From NCBI RefSeq assembly GCF_001696605.3, contig NZ_CP031716.1, positions 1,922,001-1,986,000 on the forward strand: a stretch of 64,000 nt of DNA, in the 5' to 3' direction. Under the pieces are notes generated by a model that worked only from the letters and a program-made list of their open reading frames with translations, did no database searches and was not told the origin of the DNA. Of this stretch, positions 1 through 10,370 are shown piece by piece. The translations under genes were made by a program, and so were the position numbers. Numbering within the stretch: position 1 is the stretch's first letter; every line of letters begins with the position of its first letter. This DNA comes from Acinetobacter wuhouensis (GTDB lineage: Bacteria; Pseudomonadota; Gammaproteobacteria; Pseudomonadales; Moraxellaceae).

Positions 1-1029
1 TCTATTCGTAAAGCATTAAAACAAGTTGCGAAGTCTGAAAATATACTCTTAACAGACTATGCAACACCGCATGGGCATTTAGAATTACGTCAATTGATCG
101 CTAGGAAAAAAGAGGCACTTGATTTAAAAACTCAACTTAACCAAATTTTTATTACGGATTCTGCGACACAATCGATAGACCTTATTTTTAGGCACTTACT
201 ACAAGCAGGTGATGTAATTCTGATTGATGATCCTTGTTATTTTAACTTTAGAGCGTTAATCCAAGCGCATCATTTAAAAGCTGTGCCAATTCCATTTACT
301 GCTAATGGTCCAGATGTTGAAAAGTTTGAACAAGCTTTAACACTTAAACCTAAAATTTATTTAACGAATTCAGGGATTCATAACCCAACAGGCACTTCGG
401 TTTCATTACAAACAGTGTATCAAATTTCAAAACTGGTTGAACAAGCCAATATACTAATCGTCGAAGATGAAATTTTTTCAGATTTTGAATACACACCAGC
501 GCCACGTTATGCGGCTTTAGCGGGTTTCAAGCATGTCATTCAAATTGGTAGCTTTACCAAAACACTTTCAGCAGCCGTCCGCTGTGGCTATATCATTGCC
601 GAGTCAAAACTGATTGATCAACTCATTGATTTGAGAATTGCGACCAATTTTAGCAATAGCCATTTGAATGCAGAGATTGTTTATCAAGCCTTGATTGATG
701 GGAGTTATCCAAAGCATTTAGATTGGCTCAAAAAACAACTTAATAAAGCAATGAATGATACGATTCAAAAACTTGCCGTTTTAGACATACATCCATTAAA
801 TGTTCCGACTGCTGGAATTTTTTTATGGTGTAAATTACCGATAGGAATTCAAGCAGCCGAATTATCCAAATTATGTCTTAAAAGCGATGTCATTTTGGCA
901 CCAGGAAATTCATTTAGCCAAGCTGAAAACGCAGGAGAATTTATGCGTTTTAATGTCGCACAATGTATTGATAAAAAAGTTTTTGATGTACTCGAACAGG
1001 CAATACAGCAATTGAAACTGAGCGATTAG
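1..1029 (+). CDS. PLP-dependent aminotransferase-type protein, MocR-like C-terminal domain (5' truncated)
   Basis: The reading frame is open from base 1, so the gene starts before the window; the first visible residues include YATPHGHLELRQLIA, the usual entry into the fold-type I aminotransferase domain of MocR/GntR regulators. The PLP-binding lysine is at bases 559-561 in the motif SFTKTL, and GIHNPTGT plus VEDEIFSDFEY are the expected cofactor-pocket segments. The C-terminal part (GIFLWCKLP, APGNSF, MRFNVAQ) matches the end of this domain. Whether a winged-helix DNA-binding domain precedes it cannot be seen; a plain class I aminotransferase is the alternative. No neighbour suggests the target. 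It ends 77 bases before the convergent 1107-1544 gene. Confidence 0.8.
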   Translation, partial: SIRKALKQVAKSENILLTDYATPHGHLELRQLIARKKEALDLKTQLNQIFITDSATQSIDLIFRHLLQAGDVILIDDPCYFNFRALIQAHHLKAVPIPFTANGPDVEKFEQALTLKPKIYLTNSGIHNPTGTSVSLQTVYQISKLVEQANILIVEDEIFSDFEYTPAPRYAALAGFKHVIQIGSFTKTLSAAVRCGYIIAESKLIDQLIDLRIATNFSNSHLNAEIVYQALIDGSYPKHLDWLKKQLNKAMNDTIQKLAVLDIHPLNVPTAGIFLWCKLPIGIQAAELSKLCLKSDVILAPGNSFSQAENAGEFMRFNVAQCIDKKVFDVLEQAIQQLKLSD

Positions 1030-1106
1030 AACTTAGTCATTTGACATGACAAATTTAGTTTGCGGTTTCAAAGTAATTAAATGATATGACTTTAATATTA
1101 AATCAC

Positions 1107-1544
1107 TTATCCATCATATTCGACATAATCCCACAGGTTTAATCGTGATTTAATTTCTTTACGTATATTTGGAATCAGCGGTAATAATGTGCCATCAATC
1201 CATAAACTAAGTGCTTGAGTACTGATTTTATTGTTATCTGCATCAACCAGCTGAACACCTTTTATTATCAATAAGGTTTCTTCAAGAGTTGTCGTTTCAA
1301 TGCCTTTAAACAGCACTTGTAATTCATGTCCTGTATCTAAAATCAGCCATTCCAATTCGATTTGAATGTTTTCATTAGATTTGAGTACTGCTTGACCTTG
1401 TAAAATAGCTTGATCCGCTAAGCAATCATATTCCACACGAACTTTACTGAGATGCCAGTGTTGACCTTTTAAATCATCTAAGGTTTTACGAGGCGTTAAA
1501 ATATCTTCAAGATTGAACTGTTTACTTAAATCAAAAAATTGCAT
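1107..1544 (-). CDS. hypothetical protein, 145 aa
   Basis: I do not recognise this protein. It has no signal peptide, membrane segment or cysteine cluster that would give a clue; it is acidic, with predicted beta-strand-like alternation in the middle and an ending SRLNLWDYVEYDG. The start begins MQFFDLSKQFNLEDIL and has the weak ribosome site AGGGAGAA upstream. It stands alone on its strand, convergent with the left-end aminotransferase gene and divergent from the methyltransferase at 1721. Its sound codon use and full-length frame argue for a real gene of unknown function. Confidence 0.6.
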   Translation of the reverse strand: MQFFDLSKQFNLEDILTPRKTLDDLKGQHWHLSKVRVEYDCLADQAILQGQAVLKSNENIQIELEWLILDTGHELQVLFKGIETTTLEETLLIIKGVQLVDADNNKISTQALSLWIDGTLLPLIPNIRKEIKSRLNLWDYVEYDG

Positions 1545-1720
1545 TTAGGGAGAAACTTAAACAAATAAAAGTGGAACAAAAGAATAGGACGGCATAATAA
1601 AACATTTACAAAGTTGAGTAAAACGATTCACCTTATTGATTCAAAATATGTATAAATGGGAAGCGAATAATGATTGTAAGATTCAACTTATCTTGAAGAA
1701 AATAAATGTAGGATCAAGTT

Positions 1721-2362
1721 ATGGATGTAAAAGAAGTGCCAAGTCCGATTGATTTAAAGAATCCGCAAGATGCTTTAGTGTGGGCAAATGAAGTCAATGA
1801 AAAACGACCGTGGCGTTATGAATTCTTTGACTATTATGTCGATTTTGCTAAAAAGATCAGTCAAAAAATGAATAATGAAAATAGGGCAATCCATTTGCTT
1901 GAAATTGGTTCAGGACCTGGATTTTTAGCCAAACATTTATTAACTCAGTGTGGTGATATTCAATACACAGCAGCTGACTTTTCAGAAGCTATGCATGCAC
2001 TTTCTAAAAGCAAGTTATCAGCCAATGAGTTACAAAGAACTGAATATATTCTTTGTGATTTTAAAACAGCTGAATGGAGAGCGCAGTTAGCTCAATATGA
2101 TGTGGTGATTATTCATCAAGCTTTACACGAACTGAGACATAAGCATTACGCGACACAGTTTCATCAAGAGGTTAAATCACTTTTGAAACCGCAAGCTGTT
2201 TATTTTGTTTGTGACCATATCTTTGCACCAGACGCGATGAAAAATAACGAACTTTATATGTCTCAACATGAGCATTTTCAGGCATTAAAGAATGCGGGAT
2301 TCAATGATGTAGCTTTAGTTAAAGAAATTAAAGGCTTATGTTTATTTGAATGTTATGTATAG
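1721..2362 (+). CDS. class I SAM-dependent methyltransferase, 213 aa
   Basis: The protein has the Rossmann methyltransferase motif I LLEIGSGPGFLAKHLL near residues 65-80, followed by the acidic motif II AADFSEAM and the motif with CDF and VVIIHQALHEL. This supports transfer of a methyl group from S-adenosylmethionine to an unknown acceptor, probably a small molecule since no RNA- or protein-binding domain is present. The start is supported by AGGA seven bases upstream of the ATG. It is a single-gene unit, convergent with the phospholipase D gene, whose stop lies 38 bases downstream. Confidence 0.8.
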   Translation: MDVKEVPSPIDLKNPQDALVWANEVNEKRPWRYEFFDYYVDFAKKISQKMNNENRAIHLLEIGSGPGFLAKHLLTQCGDIQYTAADFSEAMHALSKSKLSANELQRTEYILCDFKTAEWRAQLAQYDVVIIHQALHELRHKHYATQFHQEVKSLLKPQAVYFVCDHIFAPDAMKNNELYMSQHEHFQALKNAGFNDVALVKEIKGLCLFECYV

Positions 2363-2400
2363 TCATTTTTATGAGTAATTTTAATGTAATGACATTCATA

Positions 2401-3948
2401 TTACATCATCCATTCAATGGGTAAATATGACACACTGTACATCATGAATCTTTGGAATCTTGTTGTTTCAGGGTCAACTTTATATTCAACGACTTTTCCA
2501 TCTGAACGATGATCTCGCCAAATGATTTGCCCTTTGGGATCAAGTTTAAGTTCGTAAGCAACAGTGAGCAATGTACGGTCTAATAAGTGTGAAATCTGTT
2601 CTTGTAATGGGTCGGATTCAACAACCAAACCCACCTCAGTATTGATATTGAAAGATCTTGGGTCGAGATTAAATGAACCAATAAAAACTTTATTATCTAT
2701 TTCTATAAATTTCGCATGTAAACTCGATTTATTTTTCCCTTTTTTGGGAATCACATTACCCGTAACAACTTCATACCAAGTACGGCGCTTACGCTCTATA
2801 TAAGGCTTAAATTCATAAAGCTTTGCACCACCTTTGAGTAGATCCACACGATATTTTTGATAAAAAGCATGTACTAAAGCAACATCATTTGCCACAAAAG
2901 AATTGGTTAATATCCTGACATTTACATTCTGTTTAGGAAATTGATTGATAAAATTTACCCCGTTTTTTGTCGGAACAAAATAAGCAGCAATCAAGTCCAT
3001 TTCTTCTTTAGGATCGCCAAGATGTTCTCGAATTTGATGAGAAATCAATTCACTTCCTTGGGCATGCCCTAAACTTTTCTTTGGTGAATCTGCAAGAAAC
3101 TCTGCTTTAGCCCAACTGACTTTATTCTGATTCAATTCATTCGCAAGTTCTTTCTGCTCAAGATCAACTTTTGCATCGGTCGCTTTGTCTTTCTGTTCTA
3201 ATTGTTCAAAATGACCACGTAACAGCAGAAGGTCTTGCGTTGTACCTTTCGGAATAAATTGCTCAACTGGGTAGCTTAGTTCAAAGTTCCAAAAATCTGT
3301 AAAAACCTCATTGGCACGATGTACTGCATGACCAAAAAATAAAATATCCATATCAGTAAATTGGAAAGATTCACTGGCATCAAAATATTCGCTACTGATA
3401 TTACGCCCACCTGTCACAGCAATCGCACCATCGGCAATAATCAATTTATTATGCATACGATGGTTAACTTGATTCATGCGGAGCAAATAATCCATCACAC
3501 GAAATTTTCGATATTTATAAGGGTTATAGAGTTTGATCGAAATATTGGGATGGCTGAGTAACGCACTCAGTTGATCATCAATTTTTGTGCCATTTTGATC
3601 ATCAATTAGCAATCTGACTTTAACACCGCGATCAGCCGCTTTAAGTAATTCATGCAACATGAGATTGCCAATAAAATCATCAGCCCAAATATAGTATTGC
3701 AAATCAAGGTTATGTTTAGCTTTACGGATTAAGTGAATACGAGATGCAATACTCTGATAAGCATCATTCATGGCGAGATATGCAGTTAGCCCTTGAGTAA
3801 GCATATTTTTTACTTGTGGTTCATTGATCCATTGTTCTGGATGTTCTGCAATTTGTTGTACTTCTGTTGATTGATTCATAGGTAGGCTACATCCAGAAAT
3901 GATAAATGTGCATAGCATTATTACGAGTGTAGGCTTCAAATAATTCAT
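2401..3948 (-). CDS. phospholipase D family lipoprotein, cardiolipin synthase C-like, 515 aa
   Basis: Two HKD catalytic motifs are present: H166-K168-D173 in HNKLIIAD and H411-K413-D418 in HAKFIEID, the second followed by GSFNLDPRS. This two-motif arrangement is that of bacterial cardiolipin synthases of the ClsC/YmdC type, which join phospholipids by transphosphatidylation. The N-terminus MNYLKPTLVIMLCTFIISGC is a lipoprotein signal with the lipobox ISGC, so the enzyme is probably tethered to a membrane on the periplasmic side. A charged segment rich in Lys, Glu and Gln (about residues 245-285) separates the two halves. Other phospholipase D activity is possible. Confidence 0.85.
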   Translation of the reverse strand: MNYLKPTLVIMLCTFIISGCSLPMNQSTEVQQIAEHPEQWINEPQVKNMLTQGLTAYLAMNDAYQSIASRIHLIRKAKHNLDLQYYIWADDFIGNLMLHELLKAADRGVKVRLLIDDQNGTKIDDQLSALLSHPNISIKLYNPYKYRKFRVMDYLLRMNQVNHRMHNKLIIADGAIAVTGGRNISSEYFDASESFQFTDMDILFFGHAVHRANEVFTDFWNFELSYPVEQFIPKGTTQDLLLLRGHFEQLEQKDKATDAKVDLEQKELANELNQNKVSWAKAEFLADSPKKSLGHAQGSELISHQIREHLGDPKEEMDLIAAYFVPTKNGVNFINQFPKQNVNVRILTNSFVANDVALVHAFYQKYRVDLLKGGAKLYEFKPYIERKRRTWYEVVTGNVIPKKGKNKSSLHAKFIEIDNKVFIGSFNLDPRSFNINTEVGLVVESDPLQEQISHLLDRTLLTVAYELKLDPKGQIIWRDHRSDGKVVEYKVDPETTRFQRFMMYSVSYLPIEWMM

Positions 3949-4069
3949 TTTTTTGAAATGAGTACTTTAAAATATACTAAATCATATCATCTCGTTAATG
4001 GTTGAATCTGTAAAGCAAAAAAGGTTAATGTAGTCCAACTGTTAAAAAGCAAATTCATTAGGATATTGA

Positions 4070-5182
<1,113 letters not shown>

Positions 5183-5197
5183 TTTTTAAAACGATAT

Positions 5198-5230
5198 AAA
5201 GCCAGTGTTTAGTTTTTCTGCACTGGTTTT
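5198..5230 (+). terminator. candidate terminator after frmA
   Basis: The arms AAAGCCAGTG and CACTGGTTTT pair over about nine base pairs with one G-T wobble, and a run of T ends the second arm. It sits 15 bases after the frmA stop. The 13-base loop makes it weaker than other terminators in the window. Confidence 0.5.
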
Positions 5231-5321
5231 AATCGCAAGAATATGAATTTTATATATAAATTTTACGATTCAGAATATTTTTGTTATGGTGTAGTTGATA
5301 CAATTTTTGGGGATACAAATT

Positions 5322-5624
5322 ATGATTAAAAATATTGCACTTTTAGGTTGTATGGCTTTTGCTGTTTCAGCTTGTTCATCTGTACCATCAAGTGAGCCAA
5401 CAAACTCAACACCAAGTAAACCGACAGAATGTGTTGCAGCAGAGGCTGCGAAACTTGTTGGCCAAAATGATTTATCAGAAGCTAAAATTAAACAATTGAC
5501 CAAAGCGACTATTGTTCGTAAGTTAGCGCCAAATCAACCAATGACGATGGACTATCGTATTGAACGTGTTACGGTTACTGTAGATCCTGCAACGAAAAAA
5601 ATTACTAATGCTTCATGTGGTTAA
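5322..5624 (+). CDS. peptidase inhibitor I78-like lipoprotein, 100 aa
   Basis: From the ATG at 5322 (GGGG nine bases upstream) the protein begins with a lipoprotein signal ending VSACSS. The mature part has the layout of the I78 inhibitor family: a Cys near the start (ECVAAEAAKLVGQ), a basic stretch IVRKLAPNQPMTMDYRIERVTV, then VDPATKKI and a final CG, with the two Cys probably bonded. Known members inhibit serine proteases such as elastase. The leader between lipobox and domain is rich in Ser, Thr and Pro, as is usual for a surface tether. A TTG at 5295 would give a longer frame but lacks a good ribosome site. Confidence 0.75.
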   Translation: MIKNIALLGCMAFAVSACSSVPSSEPTNSTPSKPTECVAAEAAKLVGQNDLSEAKIKQLTKATIVRKLAPNQPMTMDYRIERVTVTVDPATKKITNASCG

Positions 5625-5668
5625 TTTAAAAGTAGTGAATTTAGAACATCACGTATAGCACGAGAATG

Positions 5669-5703
5669 AAAGATGATTGAATCAAGTATCCAATCATCTT
5701 TTT
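5669..5703. terminator. bidirectional terminator between the I78-like gene and the ABC-F gene
   Basis: An 11-bp perfect inverted repeat (AAAGATGATTG / CAATCATCTTT) with an 11-base loop is followed by T's. The flanking genes converge, so it can serve both. Confidence 0.75.
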
Positions 5704-5711
5704 ATATGCTT

Positions 5712-7298
5712 TTACAGCATTTTATACTCACTGCTGATTCCACATTGCTCAACAAAATAATCATCATGTGAAACTAAAATTATTGCACCTTGAAATTGTT
5801 GAATGGCTTGAGCCAATAATTGTTTAGACTCTAAATCTAGATGATTTTCAGGTTCATCCAACAGCAATAAATCAATACTTTCCTGACTATGACTGATTGC
5901 CAATAAAGTAACTTTCAGTTTTTCACCACCACTCAGTTGTGCCAATTTGAGCAATGATTTTTCACGACGAATTCGTAATTGTCCAAGTAAATTTCGCCAT
6001 TCAACTTCTAGTAAAGTCGAATTAAAACGCGCTAAATTTTCCAGAACTGAAAGCTCATCATTCAATAAGCTAAAATTCTGATCCAAATACAGCACATTTC
6101 CTGTGTAGTAAATTTCTGGTGAAACTTCAAAATTATTTACATGCTGAACAATGTGTTTGAGCAAAGTCGATTTACCAATCCCATTCGCACCTTTAAGTTG
6201 AATTTTTTCACCCGCTTGAAGCGAAAGTTTTATCTTTTGTTGCGAAGCAAAGGGCAATTTCAAATCATTAATTCTTAAAATTTCACCATGTTTAGTCGTT
6301 TTAAATTGAAAATCAAACTTTTGTGGCTTGATTTTTTCTAAGCGACTTTGCTGTTCCGAAAGTTGAGCTTGGCTATCTTCATGCTGTCTCATCTGTTGAT
6401 TTTTTAATTTCTCAAGACTTTGACTGGCTTGTTCTTTATTAAAATCGAGTAAGATTTTTGCTTGAGAATTTGAGTCACGTAATTGACGACCGTTACGCTG
6501 TCGTTTTTGAGCTTTCATCAAACTTTCATGTTGTTGCTGTTTCAGGTGTTGAATATCACGTTTCTCTTGCTCAACAGATTTACTTAAAGCATTCAATTGT
6601 TGCTGATGTTGCACAGCATATACTTCATAGTTTCCAGTGATCTGCTGCAACCCCAACTCACTCAAAGCATAAATATACTCAACTTCGTTCAATAATCTCA
6701 GATCATGACTAATCACACAGACACCTGCTTTATGTGCATGAATAGATTGAATAAGCCATTGCCTTGATTCCGTATCTAGATGGTTACTTGGTTCATCTAA
6801 AAGTAGATAATGATCTTGTTTTAAAAATAAACGACATAGTGCCAGTTTGGTTTTTTGTCCCTCACTCAGTTGCTGAATTGGAAAATTTAAATCGTGAGGT
6901 AAATTGGCATTGGACAAGATTTTTAGCCATTGCTGTGGTGCATCCCAATCATTTTCAACCAAATCAAAATCTGAAAAATTGGCAGTGTTATTTTCAATAC
7001 GCTGAAAAGCATTATATAAAGTATCTACATCCAAGGCTTGAGCGATATTTTCTGCATCTAGCCTTTGAATCTGTGCTAAATATTCATGTGGCATATTCCA
7101 TGAAACTTGCCCTAAATAGGGAATTTCAACCGGTGATGGAGAATTTAAAATTTTAAAAAGTAATGATTTACCTAAACCATTACGACCGATCAAAGCTGAA
7201 GTTTTCCCCGCATGCAGCACAAAATTCAATTGTTCAAACATACTTTGAGTAGGGAAAGCTAAACTTAGATTTGAAACGATACACGCTTGTTGAGTCAT
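5712..7298 (-). CDS. ABC-F family ATPase, 528 aa
   Basis: Two ATP-binding cassettes sit in one chain without membrane segments. Cassette 1 has GRNGLGKS, LSEGQKTKLAL and LLLDEPSNHLD; cassette 2 has GANGIGKST, LSGGEKLKV and LLLLDEPENHLD. Between them is a long Gln/Lys/Glu-rich coiled-coil linker. This is the ABC-F plan, whose members act on ribosomes (translation factors and some antibiotic-protection proteins), not in transport. The chain is shorter than Uup or EttA. I chose the ATG at 7298 over a GTG at 7304 because AAGGAT lies eight bases before the ATG. It cannot be assigned to a subfamily by eye. Confidence 0.85.
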   Translation of the reverse strand: MTQQACIVSNLSLAFPTQSMFEQLNFVLHAGKTSALIGRNGLGKSLLFKILNSPSPVEIPYLGQVSWNMPHEYLAQIQRLDAENIAQALDVDTLYNAFQRIENNTANFSDFDLVENDWDAPQQWLKILSNANLPHDLNFPIQQLSEGQKTKLALCRLFLKQDHYLLLDEPSNHLDTESRQWLIQSIHAHKAGVCVISHDLRLLNEVEYIYALSELGLQQITGNYEVYAVQHQQQLNALSKSVEQEKRDIQHLKQQQHESLMKAQKRQRNGRQLRDSNSQAKILLDFNKEQASQSLEKLKNQQMRQHEDSQAQLSEQQSRLEKIKPQKFDFQFKTTKHGEILRINDLKLPFASQQKIKLSLQAGEKIQLKGANGIGKSTLLKHIVQHVNNFEVSPEIYYTGNVLYLDQNFSLLNDELSVLENLARFNSTLLEVEWRNLLGQLRIRREKSLLKLAQLSGGEKLKVTLLAISHSQESIDLLLLDEPENHLDLESKQLLAQAIQQFQGAIILVSHDDYFVEQCGISSEYKML

Positions 7299-7617
7299 AT
7301 ACACGCATCCTTATAAAAAACAGGATGTGCAAAATAGTCAAATGAATGCCGTAAATAACAAAAGTTTAAAGATATTTTTGTAGAGCATGAGTAAGCAAAG
7401 CATAAAGTGTGGTCTATTTTACACATCAAAAAAGAACAAATAATTTGATGGGAAAATGACTTACTTCATTGGCGTTACTCTTTTATATGACGAGGGAATG
7501 AGTGCTATTGTATAAAATGAACTCAATTTGTCAATAAAATTGCGCAAGATGACTTTTGATTTTATGAATAAAAAAACCCAAGTGAACTTGGGTCTTTTGA
7601 AATTTATTGATCAATGA
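7299..7617. other. intergenic region between ABC-F and tyrB
   Basis: This 319-base gap carries the upstream region of the ABC-F gene and, at its right end, the tyrB terminator. I see no small ORF with a credible ribosome site and no repeat. Confidence 0.6.
7570..7597 (-). terminator. tyrB terminator
   Basis: ACCCAAG (7576-7582) and CTTGGGT (7587-7593) form a seven-bp stem with a TGAA loop. On the minus strand the stem is followed by a run of T, 20-25 bases past the tyrB stop. Confidence 0.85.
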
Positions 7618-8823
7618 TTAAGATGTCGCTTTAATCACTTCTGCAACAGAATCAGCCACATAATCAATATTTTTAAGATTTAAGCCAGCAGCACACATAC
7701 GACCACTACGCACTAAGTAAATTGCATATTTATCTTTCAAAATATCCACTTGTTCAGCAGTTAAACCGGTATAACTGAACATGCCTTGTTGTGCTGTTAA
7801 ATAGTCAAAATTACGCTCAGGTAAAGCAGCTGATAATTTAGCTTTAAACAACTCACGCATCTGAATAATACGCTCACGCATTTCTTTTAATTCAGCATGC
7901 CATTGTTCAGTCAAATCTGCATTGTTCAAGACATTATCAACAACTAAAGCACCTGTGGTAGGTGGGCTAGAGTAGATACGGCGCACAGTTGCTTTTAATT
8001 GACCTAAAACTTTTTGCGCAGTTTCTTTATCATCACAAATGAATGACAAACCACCGACACGCTCACCATAAAGCGAGAAGATTTTAGAGAATGAATTGCT
8101 GACAATAAAGTTCATGCCTGATTGGTCTAAAGCACGAATTGCATACGCATCTTCTTCTAAACCTTGACCAAAACCTTGATAAGCAATATCCAAGAAAGGA
8201 ATCAAATCACGTGCTTTTAATACCTCAATCACACGATCCCATTCAGCAGGCGTTAAATCTGCACCTGTTGGGTTGTGACAACAGGGGTGTAGCAACACAA
8301 TACCTTTTGCAGGAATTGTATTTAAATCCGCAAGCATGCCTTCAATATCAACACCATTGGTCGCTGCATCGAAATAACGATAAAAATGCGAGTTCACACC
8401 TGCACCATTAAAAATTGCAATGTGGTTTTCCCAAGTCGGTTGGCTTACCCAAACATCTGATTCAGGGAAATATTTTTTAAGAAAATCTGCACCAACTTTC
8501 AGTGCACCAGAACCACCTAAAGTTTGAATCGTGACTGCACGACCATCTTTACGCGCTTGGCTATTTTCACCTAAAACTAACTTTTGGGTCGCTTCGTTAT
8601 AAGACTTTGAACCATCCATAGGTAAATAAAGTTTTACTTTATCATTTGTTGGTTCGATATTTTTTAAAGCAGCACGGACTGAGTTTAACTGAGGAACGAT
8701 CGTATCCTCATTATAATAAAGACCAATACTTAAATTTACTTTATTGGTTCGTTCATCCTTACCATAAGCTTCCATCAGGGACAGGATTGGATCACCTGCA
8801 TAAGGATCTACATGTTGAAACAT
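7618..8823 (-). CDS. tyrB: aromatic amino acid aminotransferase, 401 aa
   Basis: This is a full-length class I aminotransferase of the AspC/TyrB group, which moves amino groups between aspartate, tyrosine, phenylalanine and 2-oxoglutarate. The start [20 protein letters not shown], the [13 protein letters not shown] loop, the cofactor lysine in [16 protein letters not shown] and the substrate arginine in [14 protein letters not shown] are all in place. TyrB and AspC cannot be separated with certainty by eye; the choice of TyrB is by overall resemblance. It is a single-gene unit with its own terminator. Confidence 0.88.
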   Translation of the reverse strand: MFQHVDPYAGDPILSLMEAYGKDERTNKVNLSIGLYYNEDTIVPQLNSVRAALKNIEPTNDKVKLYLPMDGSKSYNEATQKLVLGENSQARKDGRAVTIQTLGGSGALKVGADFLKKYFPESDVWVSQPTWENHIAIFNGAGVNSHFYRYFDAATNGVDIEGMLADLNTIPAKGIVLLHPCCHNPTGADLTPAEWDRVIEVLKARDLIPFLDIAYQGFGQGLEEDAYAIRALDQSGMNFIVSNSFSKIFSLYGERVGGLSFICDDKETAQKVLGQLKATVRRIYSSPPTTGALVVDNVLNNADLTEQWHAELKEMRERIIQMRELFKAKLSAALPERNFDYLTAQQGMFSYTGLTAEQVDILKDKYAIYLVRSGRMCAAGLNLKNIDYVADSVAEVIKATS

Positions 8824-8999
8824 GGTTCAAAGTCCTAAATCAAACGAAGTTATTGAGCCTTGATCATATATGTATTTTAAAGGTTCACTCAACAGCAGAT
8901 TGAAGAATAATTTGAATAATTCATTCAACTTTAGCTTATATAAAGCCGTTAAATCGTGAACTTAGCGCTTAAAACTATAAGAGAAAAGAGTGAAACGAT

Positions 9000-9023
9000 A
9001 AAACGGAGCGGGAACTCCGTTTT
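9000..9023. terminator. candidate terminator after the HmuY-like gene
   Basis: A nine-bp inverted repeat AAAACGGAG / CTCCGTTTT with the loop CGGGAA lies 31 bases past the stop of the HmuY-like gene. The T runs on each side are only four bases, so it is a moderate terminator. Confidence 0.6.
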
Positions 9024-9053
9024 AACAGGTAAATTTAACTTATTTCAATGCAC

Positions 9054-10286
9054 TTATTTTGTAGGTTGAATATCAAATTCAAAGGTCCATGTGGTTGCAC
9101 TAGCATTATTGGTTGGATCTGCATAGGCAATTGATTTTAAATGCATGCGTGCATAGCTATTGCCTTTATTACCACGAATCATACTTGCACCATTTGGATT
9201 CGCACCTAATACGTGTTGAGCTTGTAATCCATCTGCTTGAGCTGATGCCAGTGTTGGATAATAGTAATACCATCCATAACTCAATTTACTTGGATAAGTA
9301 CCTTGGAAACTCGGATTTAATACCGAAGTTACAGTATTTGAACCCCATTTAAACCCTTTTGCTGAAACTGCATTTTGTAAATCAGCTAATGTTGCTGTTA
9401 CAGCATTGGTATCTTTAAATTTTTCTAAGATCACTTTGCCATTTACATCATAAAAACCAACAGGTTGCGATGCAACAGCAGCACCAATATCGCTATTCAA
9501 TTGTACATTGTAGCGATTAAAAGCAATTTGCCATGTACCAGTGCTATTATTGTTGCTGACTTGTCCAGTGATTAAATTGACATAAGTCCAACCTTGAGTT
9601 GCATCAACAGATAAGGTTTTAACATTATTATCCAGTGTATTTAAATAGCGTAAAGTGATATTCCCAGAAGCTGTCCCTTTATAATAATCAACAATTTGCA
9701 TGGCAAAAACAGGTTTTTCTGCGGTACCAATCGTATCGGTTTTACTCTTATCGGTAGTGAGTAAATAAGTCTTAAAGTTTGGTGACATACGGTGATCACC
9801 AAATAAATCATATTCAAAGAAACTATTGAAACCACCATTTGTGGTATCCATGAAAGCATTACTATAGCTATCTACCAACCAAGCCGCACTTGGTAAACTT
9901 CCTTTTTGTGTTGCGTCTAATTCTTTTGAAAGGGTATCCCATTGTCCATCAAACGGTGAATATAATGCACCTCCTTGCCCTGAACCACTGACACCACTGT
10001 TGGTAAATAGCATCGGTGTACGTGTACCCATTGCAAATTTAAGATCCCAATCTGTACCTTCACAAGTAATTTGAGCTTGGGTATCAATATCATAGCAATA
10101 TGAAGTATTTGAAGCAGGCTGAATAACCCATTCCTTGTTTTTGATAGTGAATAAATCTGTATTGGTTACAGGTGGAGTCGTCGTTGAACCGCCAGTGCTA
10201 CTATCGCCACCGCCTCCACCGCAAGCAGTCAGCAAAAGTCCCAACGTTGAAACGGCAAAAAGTCGAGTTAAATTCGTATTTAACAT
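9054..10286 (-). CDS. HmuY-like heme-binding lipoprotein, 410 aa
   Basis: The N-terminus is a lipoprotein signal with the lipobox LTAC followed by a Gly/Ser/Thr linker. The mature part shows features of the HmuY group: an early segment on WVIQPASNTSYCYDIDTQ, then TDWDLKFAMGTRTPMLFTNSG, the family's WDxxF strand. HmuY proteins take heme from host carriers and pass it to a partner TonB receptor. The gene lies 84 bases downstream of the TonB receptor on the same strand, as in known hmuR-hmuY pairs. Heme as the ligand is inferred; at 410 aa it is longer than the founding HmuY. Confidence 0.75.
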   Translation of the reverse strand: MLNTNLTRLFAVSTLGLLLTACGGGGGDSSTGGSTTTPPVTNTDLFTIKNKEWVIQPASNTSYCYDIDTQAQITCEGTDWDLKFAMGTRTPMLFTNSGVSGSGQGGALYSPFDGQWDTLSKELDATQKGSLPSAAWLVDSYSNAFMDTTNGGFNSFFEYDLFGDHRMSPNFKTYLLTTDKSKTDTIGTAEKPVFAMQIVDYYKGTASGNITLRYLNTLDNNVKTLSVDATQGWTYVNLITGQVSNNNSTGTWQIAFNRYNVQLNSDIGAAVASQPVGFYDVNGKVILEKFKDTNAVTATLADLQNAVSAKGFKWGSNTVTSVLNPSFQGTYPSKLSYGWYYYYPTLASAQADGLQAQHVLGANPNGASMIRGNKGNSYARMHLKSIAYADPTNNASATTWTFEFDIQPTK

Positions 10287-10370
10287 GAGTGTGAATAATC
10301 CTTTTGTTGATTAAGTCGATGACTGAATTGATGATTTAGATTGATCGCTAAATTGATCGTAAATAAAGGG